Source: Penicillus capitatus
Lineage: Eukaryota > Chlorophyta
Direction: 5' to 3'
DNA: 64,000 nt
Assembly: GCA_965649825.1 (NCBI GenBank)
Contig: OZ287696.1
Coordinates: 2,232,001-2,296,000 of the forward strand
How positions within the stretch are numbered: position 1 is the stretch's first letter; every line of letters starts with the position of its first letter. The notes beneath the pieces are model-generated. The model did not search any database. It worked only from the letters and a program-made list of their open reading frames with translations, and was not told the DNA's origin. Shown in pieces: positions 1 through 10,271 of the stretch. A program made the translations under genes and the position numbers.

Positions 1-2
1 AT

Positions 3-1130
3 GGAATGCACTGGCGACAGTGCTGCCTCAATAGGAATGAGATCTCTCAATGGTTGTGCAAAGCGCATGAACAGAGTGGGCATTATGGAAGCCAAACCAC
101 TCTACACAACCTACAGAAGATGATCTACTTTCCTGATGCCCCCTCGCACGTGCAAAACTGGGTACGCAGTTGTGAAAGATGTCAACATTTCGCGAGACAT
201 GACCCCCCTGTTGCTCAATCGTTCAATACCTGGCAGAAGATGAACCAGTGCGTAGGTCTGGATGTTATTGGACCGATGAAGCCAGATGGATCACAGAGAT
301 TCATCATCGCAGCGGTGGACCTTTGCACACGTTTCTGTCTGATTTCTGCGTCGTCCAAGGCAAACGCAGCAGCGATTATCAAGCTTCTTGAGCGCTGGAT
401 TTCACTTTTTGGCAATCCTGATTGTCTACAAACGGATAACGCACCGGCCTTTGTCGGAAATCAATTGTCCAATTGGATGTCAGATCGCGGCATCAATCGA
501 CGAACAATCCCTGCATATCGACCTCAATGCAACGGGACAGTTGAGCGTCTTAATCAGGAAATCATTCGACGCCTGCAACGCCTTCAGAAAGGTGGAAAGC
601 GGGCAGTCTGCCTCCCGCAGATCCAGGCACTGCTGAACTCTCATCCGAACTCCGTGATCCACCTCAGCGCCATACAGATTGCTTCTGGCTATCAGCCGCG
701 TCTTCATTCAGTTACTCCCTCGACCGTTGTCGAGCCGAATTCGGAAGATCCTAGTCAGATACGACATGAAGATATTTTGGCGACTCGCTGGACAGCAATC
801 GATGCACAATTACAGTACAAGCAGAAGAGACAAGCCTCTCTACCTTATAGATCTGAGGATTTTGAAATGGGAGAGAAAGTATTATTGTTTGACAATCAAC
901 TTGCTCAGACGCATGGCAATAAGCTGGCACCTCAGTGGCAAGGACCTTTTATCGTTCAGAGACGGTTTTCTGCTCAACTTTATTATCTTGTTTCGCCTAC
1001 ATCAAAAAAGCCCTTTCTGGCTCATAGAGATCACCTGCGTCGTTTTTTTTGTCGGAGTAAAGCGCAGGGTAGCGATTGTAGTTGCCAGAAGACGACTGAT
1101 GTGACCCTACCTACGAATGAAAACGAATGA
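3..1130 (+). CDS. Ty3/gypsy integrase (3' end of Pol), 5' truncated by window edge
   Basis: This is the C-terminal part of a retrotransposon Pol, the integrase that inserts element cDNA into the genome. Residues are counted from the first Met at base 6. A zinc-binding HHCC module (H21, H26, C56, C59) is followed by a core with the catalytic triad D86, D144 and E180 in exact D-58-D-35-E spacing (motifs GLDVIGP, TDNAPAF, GTVERLN), then a C-terminal domain ending in a basic, Cys-rich tail. The frame has no stop for about 374 codons and all catalytic residues are intact, so the copy may be young. Reverse transcriptase and RNase H should lie left of the window. Family assignment is established from the motifs; activity is inference. 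Confidence 0.9.
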   Translation, partial: GMHWRQCCLNRNEISQWLCKAHEQSGHYGSQTTLHNLQKMIYFPDAPSHVQNWVRSCERCQHFARHDPPVAQSFNTWQKMNQCVGLDVIGPMKPDGSQRFIIAAVDLCTRFCLISASSKANAAAIIKLLERWISLFGNPDCLQTDNAPAFVGNQLSNWMSDRGINRRTIPAYRPQCNGTVERLNQEIIRRLQRLQKGGKRAVCLPQIQALLNSHPNSVIHLSAIQIASGYQPRLHSVTPSTVVEPNSEDPSQIRHEDILATRWTAIDAQLQYKQKRQASLPYRSEDFEMGEKVLLFDNQLAQTHGNKLAPQWQGPFIVQRRFSAQLYYLVSPTSKKPFLAHRDHLRRFFCRSKAQGSDCSCQKTTDVTLPTNENE

Positions 1131-3560
1131 GAAGACAGTGAGTATATATACCTTGTATTCTTGTGCATAGACGCTTTTTAAGAAGAGCAGTCTCGTTTTC
1201 TGAACCTCTGCGCTATGGGATCACAGCAATAACAGCTGTCCCTAGCCCAGTAAGCCATGAACTCGATTTAGAATAGAAAAGGACTCTGATTATTGTTAAC
1301 ATAAGCGTGTGTTCATCATGAGCTGTGCAGATGTCTTTGCCAGACGGCCAATCTGCAATGCACGCGATTGCACAAAAACTCCAGCCACGAACGAGCACTC
1401 AGCTGTTCAAAACCCGGTCAGTAACCGTGAGAAAACAGTTGTCACAGCTGCGCAGCACACAGCAATGGACATCCAGTTCTCAACGGAGAGGAGAACCTAA
1501 TGAATTGTTTGACAGGAAAGCGACGTCGGAAAGGGGAAGGAGGAAAGTAGAGAGATAGAGGGAAGCACTCGATATGCTTTCGGCAACGCCTTGAGCAATA
1601 TAGAGGAACATCTTTTCGTGCGTTGAATCATCGCTATTTGTTTCCAGTAACATGTCGATATCATAACTAAACTACTAACAAGCGCTCTTACTGCCGTGAC
1701 TTGAAAGATGGAAACATTCTCTAGCAGTAATTTGCAAAAAGCTAACGAAAAGCAAATCCAGCAGCTGCAGTCATGGCAAGCACATATAGTCGTTCCAATA
1801 AAACCTGAGAAAAAAAATGGATTCGATAGATCACATCAACCGATACGCATGCAACTGGTACCCGGTTGTTATGAGCCAGAATCAGATGTAAGTGTCTTAA
1901 AGGCGTTCACAAAGGAAATGTCAAAAGACGAAAACCTCGTATTGTCTTTCTATTTATTTACATGATGTGACCATCATCATTGTCGCGTTGTCGGTTGACG
2001 ACGAAGGCTTATAGCTTACAGAAGACTGTTGAATCATTAACAATCCGGATTATATACGCGTCGAACGTCACATCAACGCGTCTTCGTCGTCAGCTGCACG
2101 AAGGTGGACAGCTGTTCACTGACAATCGTGTCGCTATCATCATGACTTATTAACATCTCTCGACACCGGTAATTTTGAATGAGAGCCTCCTGCAAGTGGA
2201 TATCGAATGCCCTTAATCACCGTGAAGGCAAACGGTTTGCAAAACGCGAGAAAATGTGATCGGAACAGGCAAACGGGTTTTGCTGAAGGCCAACACAGAC
2301 GGAACCGGATTAGACGAGTGAGAGGTACGTTGTTAAAGGCAGACAAACGCATCATTGAACTCCAATCCATGCATTTTGTACAAGTCGGCCAAAAAAGCTT
2401 CCAACGCTGCTGACCGGTGTGAACTCCGTATGGTGTGGAACCATGGTAGTCACATTGATGACAAGGGACGGGAAAGATGGCAGTTTGATGCGACAGACAA
2501 TACTGATGGGATGCTGCGATCGAAGGAATAAAATCAGACTCCATGATGAATTGTGTGGCAAAACGTTTTGGTTTTTAAAGATTCACTGCGTAGCACCAAT
2601 GGCCGATGCCAAACACGCTCGACCGAATGACACCGGTAAAGGCTGCTAATCCGAGCCCTGTATGACAAATTGGCAGAGAGCTTTCAGATATGAAGCAGTG
2701 TCTAACTAAAGCGATTCGGCTCACGATTGAAAGTGTCCGGCAGAGATGGCCTTATGGATATGTAGTTACCTCTCATGCGCCCGTAACCACTGAAAGTGGT
2801 CGAGCCGTTTCATAACCATCCTGGCGCGCGAACCATCAGTTGCGACATATGTCGGCTCCCCTGGCCAAATTCCCAATAACAATCGGCTGAGGTTATTGAC
2901 GGGAATGGGTCGGATATCGTGCGCCGCGGTTGCGCACACGCGTAAAGGCGAACGGAGGGAACAGTGTTGAGCCAATGCAAAGACTACTTACACGGTGCGT
3001 CCAGTCAGCTAAATACCCTCGGCACCCGCGGACTGCTACCACGTCAGGAAGCGGACAGCGTGCCTGGTCCGCGGGGCCACAATCGTTGTCCTATACTCGT
3101 CAGTTATTAAATTTGCGTTAGAGTTCGCAGCTGTTAGGCCAGTAGATTAGGAGATCCTTAACCATTGGGGGTATTTAAGGCTGACATTAGCTTGTAATTT
3201 AACTCGTGTTCGTATCTCAGCACCCGATTGCGTTTCCGTTCGTTTGCCGCACCTGTTACGACTCGTCACTTGAACGCATTGTAACTGTGAGAGGTAGCTG
3301 GTTCCGCCTCGGGTCTTCTGGCGAGGAAACGCTGCTGGCGTGCCAACCGTCCTTGTGGCGCCACGCCAGCAGAACATCACTGGAACGCATGACGCGAGGT
3401 GTGAGTGACGATGCGCTTACATAATGATGTGACTCTCACACTGCTGGGTATTTAAACGGAACTGCCCTGTTGTGTTCGTCCTCTAGCTATGTAAATAGCA
3501 TTGCCGACGGAGTCCCCTGCGCGACTCGCTATCCGGTCCGGACTCGGCCGCCGGGTCGAC
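1131..3560. other. Non-genic, transposon-flanking stretch
   Basis: No convincing gene. A purine-rich run at 1528-1565 could be a polypurine tract of the upstream gypsy element, but no LTR start was recognised after it. A short frame at 1708-1965 begins with ATG and has a GTAAGT at 1889, so a first exon is possible but unsupported. Two TATA-like GTATTTAA boxes occur at 3171-3178 and 3448-3455, possibly from LTR promoters. Confidence 0.4.
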
Positions 3561-3570
3561 GTTCACACGG

Positions 3571-5442
3571 GTGGCGGAGATTTTCCAAGGACTCGGAGCC
3601 GTGCAATACGCCGACGATCTCCTTGTTGGCGGTGTTACCCCAGAAGAACTCTGCAACCGCGTCCGCAGCATTTTTGCGCGTTTTCAAGAGTTTGACCTCA
3701 AGGTCAACCTTGCTAAGACAGAGTTGCTGCTAACAAAGGTCAAGTTCCTGGGAATGGAACTGTCGCACGGATCCTGGACCCTGACAGACTATTTCCGCAG
3801 TCGTTGGGCACAGCTCGGAGAAGTGACACACTGGAAAGATCTCGAGCGCCTTATCGGGGTGCTCTTATACCTAAGGCGAACCATTGTGGACCTCGAGAGA
3901 CTAATCGCGCCTCTCCGACAACTGCTTTCCCAGGCCAAAGCCTGGAAACAGAACGCCGACTGGTGGGCCCAAGCCCGACGGAAGGTCTGGGAAGTATTGC
4001 TGCGAGCACTCGACCGACAGGTGCTTCTCGAGCTGCCCGGCCTCCGACCAGTGCGATACGTCCTCGAAACGGACTGGTCCGGAGAACACGCAGGATACCT
4101 GCTGTGGGCAAGGGGGCGCGGCCGTGAACACCTCGTCGACCTCGGTAGCAAGGCCGTACCAGAAACGACCTCCTCGTTCCTCGGGGAACTGAAAGCGATC
4201 GTTTGGGCCTGTCAGGCAACAAAGCCGCTGCGAGGTGACTTTCCCCTACTCATCCGGACGGACAACCAAGCGGTCGCCGAACAACTGAGCACCAGCACGC
4301 CAAGTCTCAAGGACAAGAGAGTGCTGCGCCTACTAGGATGGCTCCTAGGGAATGAAAACTTCATTGTCGAATTTATTCCCGGGGCAGAAAACCAAGGCGC
4401 GGACCTCCTATCCAGGCCCCGTAAGGGAAAGGGTGTGGCTGAGGTGTCTCAGGCAACGGCGGGCCCGACGCGAGACCAGCTGAGGCAGATCAAGAAGGCT
4501 CACGGGGGGCACTTCAACTGGCAGACGACGCTAAGAAACCTCAAGGCGATAGGAGCGGATTGGCCGGGAATGCGAGCACAGGTTCGACAGTTCGTCCGGG
4601 AATGCAGACAGTGCCAAGCCTACGGCCGACCCATCCAGCGACCCGTTTGAGGCTCGTGGGACTGCCCCTGCCCCAACGACACGAACTTTTGCGATTTCTT
4701 GGGGCCACTGCGCTGGGAAAAGGAGGACCCCGACGTGTACATATTCGTGATGATCGACGGCTTTAGACGATACATCTGTCTGGGCGCAGCCGCTGGCCCA
4801 ACCACCGAGGCGGCAAAAGCAGGCATCCGCAAGTGGCGACATCACTTCGGATCTCCTCGTCGCCTGGTGAGTGACCAGAGTGCGGCCTTCGTCTCTACAG
4901 ACTTTGATGAATACTGCAGTCGGCATCACATTGAGCTGGCCTGCTCCCCGGCATACGCTCATTGGAGCAACGGAATGGCCTAAAGGGCCATTGGTACCAT
5001 CTTGGGTCGCATCCGCAGGGAAGGGCCAAGCGCACCCTGGCCTGCCCTCATCCAGCGCATTGAAGAAGCATATAATCGCTCATGGCACTCCGCCATAGGG
5101 TATGCCCCAAGGCTTCTAATGACAAGCGAACGGCCCGATGGCACCAGGCTCTCGAACGCAGAACTGGAGAAGATCAGAGAAAGGGCGCAAAAGCGCTCGG
5201 ACGGCCAGCGCCAGAAGAGAAGAACGAGACATGAGCGGACCATCCCGACCAGACGGGAATTGCGAGTCGGAGACGAGGTGGCCTTTCAGATACAGCGCCC
5301 TGAAAGCAAGCTTGCGCCGCAATGGCACTTTGGCTGGCGCATACACAGGATGCTGACTCCGCACCTCGTCGAAATCGAGACTCTGGACGGCAAGGTACGC
5401 AAGTCTTGTCACGCGCATCAGCTGCGGTTGCTGCGTGGATAG
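3571..5442 (+). pseudogene. Decayed Ty3/gypsy pol: RT C-terminus, RNase H, integrase
   Basis: A single reading frame contains the reverse-transcriptase catalytic YADD box, an RNase H domain with its four acidic positions (ETDWSGE, FLGELKA, RTDNQAV, GADLLSR), an HHCC zinc module and an integrase core. The N-terminal half of RT, and any gag, are missing. Two in-frame stops break it: TGA at 4648-4650 between zinc module and core, and TAA at 4981-4983. The second integrase Asp is the codon at 4873, and TAA sits 36 codons later, exactly where the catalytic Glu belongs. No frameshifts are needed across 1.87 kb, so decay is recent and by point mutation. It is a different gypsy family from the element at the left edge. 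Confidence 0.9.
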
Positions 5443-5540
5443 GGCGCCAGGTTGCGGCGCCCGATGGATACTGGCGGATAGCTTCAAATCCTATAGAGTT
5501 CGCAACGGTTGGCGACGGGTATACGTTTACGCAGGAGAGT

Positions 5541-5622
5541 TCCCGGTGGTTGGGTGACAGCTTCCCCCAGCAGGGCGAAGCTCCCGGTGGTTGGGTGACA
5601 GCTTCCCCCAGCAGGGCGAAGC
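5541..5622. repeat. 41-bp tandem repeat, two copies plus a partial third
   Basis: The unit starts TCCCGGTGGTTGGGTGACAG and runs 41 bases; copies occupy 5541-5581 and 5582-5622 and look identical. A third copy breaks off after about nine bases with one change. It lies about 90 bp before the TATA box of the next ORF, so it could be a promoter-proximal repeat of a retroelement LTR. Confidence 0.9.
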
Positions 5623-5710
5623 TCCCGATGGATGCCGTGAACTTCGAGTGAATCATAGGATAACCGCCAGTCAGAGCGCGCGCTGGGCACGCGTCCCAGG
5701 AGGTTACGTG

Positions 5711-5720
5711 GGTATAAAAG
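5711..5720 (+). promoter_or_regulatory. TATA box upstream of the 5757 ORF
   Basis: GGTATAAAAG lies about 40 bases before the ATG at 5757, so a start site about 30 bases downstream would give a leader of only 10-15 nt. It is the clearest TATA box seen in the window and suggests a transposon rather than a housekeeping promoter. Confidence 0.6.
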
Positions 5721-5756
5721 GACCGCCCGCACCGGAGTTTCACCATTCGCTCGCAT

Positions 5757-6773
5757 ATGTCTTTTGCCTTGTTAAGTTTCTTATCACTTGTTCTTACCAT
5801 CATCTTGGGAACAGTCGCTACTTCGTGGACTGCGGTGGCGCAGGAGTTTTGCATTGGCTTCTCGGTATTCTTGGCGTTTTACCTCTTCGAAGCATTGGTT
5901 ACGTTTACCATGAAGAGAGAGAGAAGCTCGTCAACCTCGGGAGAAGACCTGACTCGACTCACTAGCCTCCGCCGCGTGGCCCCGGCCTCCTCCTCGGAGA
6001 GCCTGACGCCCGCAGCGGAGCGCAGCATGGCAGAAAATTGGTCGGCGGAAGTTAGGGAGCGCTGTCGCTCCTTGACTCTGGCCGACCTAATCGCTGAGAT
6101 TGACAGGCGTCTCGAGGAGGGGGCCGGGACCATACGGACCGCAGTGGAGGCCCCCACAAACACAACCCAGCCAAGGAACGAGGCACCGCAACAAGACCAA
6201 CGCGGAAGAAGCCGCGGGAAACAAGGGGCAAGCTCCTCCCGACAGGGAAGGGGAAACCCTCCACCGCCTCCTCCACCGCCCGTGCGAAGACCCCCTAGGC
6301 CAGCCTCTCCCCGAGACGTCCCGCCAGTGCCTGCTCTCTCGCGTCGGAACCCTGGACTACGCTACATCGTAGCGGGAGAGCTCGGGGAACTCGCTCTTCC
6401 ACACCGATTCCTCGTGGATCCCCAGCTCCCCGGGCACGTGGTGGGACGGAGGACGGCAGAACTCCTCGGCCTTCGCATTCGTCCCGTCCACGGACCACTC
6501 CCACCTGGATTTGGGTTTACGGCAGAGGTGGTACAGGAAGACGGCGGGACAAGCGAGGCGATTGGACACGCATCGGCTCGTGTGAAGATTGGGTTCGAGT
6601 ACCACATCATGGACTTTATGGTGGTGGCCGACAGAGTAGAAACGAAGCTGGGGCCGGAGGTAATGCGCCCCTTCCGCCTTCGAGGCGACCGAGTCAACCA
6701 CGTGCTCTACCAAGCCGAGACCTCTCGGATCGGAATCCCGGATCCACGAACGGAACGCAACATCGCCCCCTAG
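5757..6773 (+). CDS. Membrane-anchored, proline-rich ORF with retropepsin-like fold
   Basis: A 338-residue ORF from ATG. Residues 1-52 form two adjacent hydrophobic segments, followed by a basic/Ser-rich linker, a predicted helix, a low-complexity basic and polyproline stretch (eight consecutive prolines near residue 165), then about 130 residues with the pattern of a retroviral-type aspartic protease (FLVDPQLPGHVVGRRTAELL, later hydrophobic beta-like repeats). The active-site triplet that is normally DTG or DSG reads DPQ, so catalysis is doubtful. It follows a decayed gypsy pol and sits behind a repeat and a TATA box, so I read it as a gag-protease or accessory ORF of a retroelement. A membrane-anchored N-terminus would be unusual for gag. 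Function is inference. Confidence 0.55.
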   Translation: MSFALLSFLSLVLTIILGTVATSWTAVAQEFCIGFSVFLAFYLFEALVTFTMKRERSSSTSGEDLTRLTSLRRVAPASSSESLTPAAERSMAENWSAEVRERCRSLTLADLIAEIDRRLEEGAGTIRTAVEAPTNTTQPRNEAPQQDQRGRSRGKQGASSSRQGRGNPPPPPPPPVRRPPRPASPRDVPPVPALSRRNPGLRYIVAGELGELALPHRFLVDPQLPGHVVGRRTAELLGLRIRPVHGPLPPGFGFTAEVVQEDGGTSEAIGHASARVKIGFEYHIMDFMVVADRVETKLGPEVMRPFRLRGDRVNHVLYQAETSRIGIPDPRTERNIAP

Positions 6774-8192
6774 GGGCTATCACTTTTCTGCTGTTTTGCT
6801 GCTAGGTTTAGGCATTAGGTGGGGTTTCTTTCGCTTCGTTGGCTTGAACAAAACGCAAGCCACATCGGAGTTCACGCAACGGGAATACGGGTGCGCCCAT
6901 GTTAAAGAATGGCGCAAATCTGACGAAACGATGATGGGACAACGCTGTAATGGGTACATTGCTGTCAATCGTGTCTTTCGCGTCCTTGGTTGCGCGACAT
7001 AACCGTCGTCACTGAGTCGCGGATAAGTCACGCTGACGGGGAGTGAGTTCTTGAGAAGTTCCTAGGAAATTTCTAGAACTTCATACGGAACTTCCTAACC
7101 TCATTGTGCATGTCATTGTGAACTCACTCTTGAAGTTCACCTCCTTTTCCTGTTGTCACATCGAGGATGGAGTATTTAAGCCGGGCTCAGATACATAAAG
7201 CATCCTTTCGTTTAAACATCAAAGTTTACACTTGTGTTCTGAATCGCATACAGTTTGTAATAAATTGTCTCTTGGCTGCAATCACTGAATCTTCCAAACG
7301 TCGCCGACCCCTCAAGAACCGCTCATCACTCATTCCATTTTCAAGACTTCCGCTGCGCTTGTGAGATGAGTCATTCCGGAGACGTCGAAGGCCCGGTCCT
7401 GCTGAGTGTGCCGCCACCACCCGTTCACAAAGTAAGGGCGGAAAACATCGTGACGGAGGTCGGCAAGAAGGCCGGGAAAGACGAATCTTCACAGTAACAT
7501 CGATCCTCAACATGGCCGCACATCTTTCATCGCCTTGAACGCAACAATAGATCACGAACTTCACGACCAGAGAACGCCCAGCTGTTGACAACATCTTCGG
7601 TAAGAGGGACGCAAACGCCGATCTATTGGGAAGTCATGCCGTGTCGATGGCGAATGCGTGACAGTTTGTGACTTCTATCTTTCATCACGTCGAAGAAGAG
7701 TTCGCCTCGGTGTCTTCGTCTGACCACCGATTCTGACAACATTCCTTCATGGCGATCTTGCGGCACGAATCCGTTTGACCGTGTTTGGTGAAGTGATGCT
7801 TTTAATAAGGTTTGTGTCACAGCAGACAGCAATCGTCAAAGGGATTGTAAAACATTTCATCATCCATTCGTTCATCTGAACATCCTTTCGCCCAAGTGCA
7901 GAAACGTGTTTCATACACTTAAGTCTGTTGCAAAAAACACCAGCATAACACGGTAAGCCAAAAAACAAAACCTCGTAACATTGCAGTTTTTGCACGACAA
8001 GCACACAGAAATCTGAGAAACTCCAACATTGCTTATGAAAAGATCAGAATCAGGCTATTAAAGTCAAAGTTTCACGTCAAAATTATTCGCACGGATATGA
8101 TGAATCATTGATTGTCACCTCAAGGTTCCATCAATAAATACCCTAATGTGCGGTACCTGTCAAGGTGTCTCGAATATCTCTACGTTCATTCG
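6774..8192. other. Non-genic stretch, probable LTR or solo-LTR sequence
   Basis: Apart from the heat-shock-like cluster and the GTATTTAA box I see no coding potential. The part after 7180 would be the transcribed region if the box is used. About 7440-8100 holds nothing recognised. Confidence 0.4.
7055..7082. promoter_or_regulatory. Heat-shock-element-like cluster
   Basis: Alternating GAA and TTC units: GAA 7055, TTC 7059, GAA 7066, TTC 7071, GAA 7076, TTC 7080. The core GAAATTTCTAGAA matches the nGAAnnTTCnnGAAn element exactly. A TATA-like GTATTTAA follows at 7172-7179. A 7-bp inverted repeat (GTGAACT at 7118-7124, AGTTCAC at 7134-7140) lies between. No gene follows closely, so it may belong to an LTR. 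Confidence 0.4.
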
Positions 8193-9595
8193 TTAGTTGC
8201 CTTCATCTATCGCTTCTTCTTCGATGAGGGGCAGACGCTGATATTTTTCATTGAATCGGTCTCTCTTTCGCGAGTCAGGAATCGTCACGAGGACGACCGA
8301 GATCACGATGATAAGAGCACCGATACCAGAAATGTACGAAATTGTCTCGGAAAGTAAAATAATGCCTAAAACTCCAGAGAAGATCATGTTCGTCATCAAG
8401 AGCGTTGTGGTTTTTGTCGGCGGTCCAATCTGCATGGCCCGCGATTGGACAACCTGAGCAAACAAACCAACAACGCAAAGTACTGTGTAGAGTGAAAGTT
8501 GAAGAAACGAATTCTCTGCATTAAATGGGATGGGCGTTTCCGTTACCACAAACGGGACGCTTATGAGGAAGAGGAAAATGTGCATGCACGCTGTCAGATT
8601 CAGACTGCTCACGCTTTTGCCGATATATCTATGTGATCTTTGAGAATGACCCATCCAGATCATAAGAGATGGAACACACCTGAGCAGGACAAAGACAAGT
8701 CCGGTAAGGATATTTGTCGCTATGGCTGCCATGACACCGATCTGTCGACGGTTGCTATCCCACTCTGCATCATCATCAGTATGGCCACCAAAAAGTACAA
8801 GAGGTTGTGCCACAAAGATATTGCCCACAATACATCCGGCAATACCTATCCAAGAAAGAAGGCCTAAACTCTCCATACCAAGAAAACCAGACAGTATCGC
8901 GGCTACCACTGTATAGCACAATGAAAACGACAATCTAAGATTCAATCGATCAATCTAAGGTGGTCATACCTGGATAGCTGTTACATAAGAAGCTAGCGTC
9001 GGATAATGGAAGTTTGGATGTTGCTAATGTTTGAAAAAGGAAACCTGTGGATCCTAAGATCCCTCGGGCAATGACCAATGGGAGCTTTTTCTTGGGTTCG
9101 ATGAGAGAAAGCTCACTGTACCAGCTCACGCAGATCAGAACCACACCGATAAAGACACCTCGGATTCCTGCAATTTGAAAAATAGAGGTTCTCTCGGAAA
9201 GGAGCTTGACACTGGTCAGTGATAATGCAAGTCCAAGGGAGGCTGTCATGATCAAACAGACATAGCAGTTCCAATAGTAACTGTTCACACATTCGTGAAG
9301 AATCTATCAAACGTCACATCACAGTAGTTGAGCATCACGCACTTTTTAATGCTGTTTAGGGTTTGCGAAATCACGCCTGGAAGACTGTCGCCTATCGAAC
9401 AAAGGAGCACGGCGATCAGTTTCGAAGCAACACGGCATTCTCTTCTGTGTGACCACCAGAGATATGTAAGGAAATGCTACCATTAGAATCGGCTGTCGTT
9501 AAAGGAAGCGTCGTGCTGTAGTCGATTCCTGTCTCGCTCGGCGTGTCTGCTACCGAGCCGGGGACCGTCATAATAACCTTCGTATTGGTCTCCAT
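8193..9595 (-). CDS. EamA/DMT-family membrane transporter (SLC35G-like)
   Basis: Drug/metabolite transporter superfamily protein with about ten membrane segments in two EamA repeats; it probably moves a small metabolite or nucleotide-linked substrate. Model of four exons: 9595-9457, 9391-9343, 9280-8970, 8908-8193, summing to 1215 nt (404 aa). Introns are 65, 62 and 61 nt. Intron 2 contains TGATGTGAC. The N-terminal 45 residues are hydrophilic and cytosolic in character; the C-terminus is acidic (LPLIEEEAIDEGN). The exon 1/2 junction (donor GTGGTC) is the least certain; the frame upstream of 9595 stays open but has no earlier ATG. Substrate is unknown. Confidence 0.75.
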
Positions 9596-10271
9596 TTCAA
9601 CGAGAGATTCCGTTTTGTTTTTCTCGCGACAGCACGAAGGCACGTTACTAGTATATGAAATGATTAAATCCGGCTGTTCTGCTGCATCGACGGCTGAAGT
9701 ATTACGACGCGCACCTCGCCTCTCCCAGTATCCCCATTCGATATAACAGTTGCCTAGAATACGTATCGGCCGTTCGTTGGCGTCACACACAACAGTGCGT
9801 TGTCGTCTCGTGTGTTTTGTTTGTCGGGCGACGTTGGGTCTGCCGCTTGCGCGTGGTGGTGTGTGGCGCTGAGTTTAACGGCATCCTTGTCGTTGACGAT
9901 GTGATGGTGACGGACACATTAGTCAACCATTCCCTCATCGCTGGCTTCTTATACCAGTGTCTCCAGACCGCAAAAGCGTTGTTTCTTGTGCACCTCTGCT
10001 GCGCATTTTCGTTTGTTCCTTTCACGACGGCGACCCGCGTGAACGACCAGCTGCACGGCGACCCTGCCGAAAAGAACTCCTGTGCTTCAAAAGAGATTCG
10101 TTACGGCGGTGGACGCGGCGCACGTGCTTCGTTAGGTGGTTGTCCTTCGGTAAACACAAGCACGCATCGTCAACGAGTTCTCATAAGATCTCGTCATTAG
10201 GATTTGTTGCACACAGCTGGTGGTGGAAACGGTGCCTCTGTGCTCTGATTCGTATTCTTTAAACCTGTAGA
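9596..10271. other. Intergenic, divergent promoters
   Basis: Lies between the divergent transporter and VTC2 start codons (676 bp). No convincing ORF, repeat or RNA gene was recognised; it should hold both promoters. Confidence 0.4.

Noticed and set aside
3170-7180. Complete LTR pair with target-site duplication
   Set aside because: No long direct repeats were found between 1131-3560 and 5443-8192, so intact LTR boundaries cannot be claimed.
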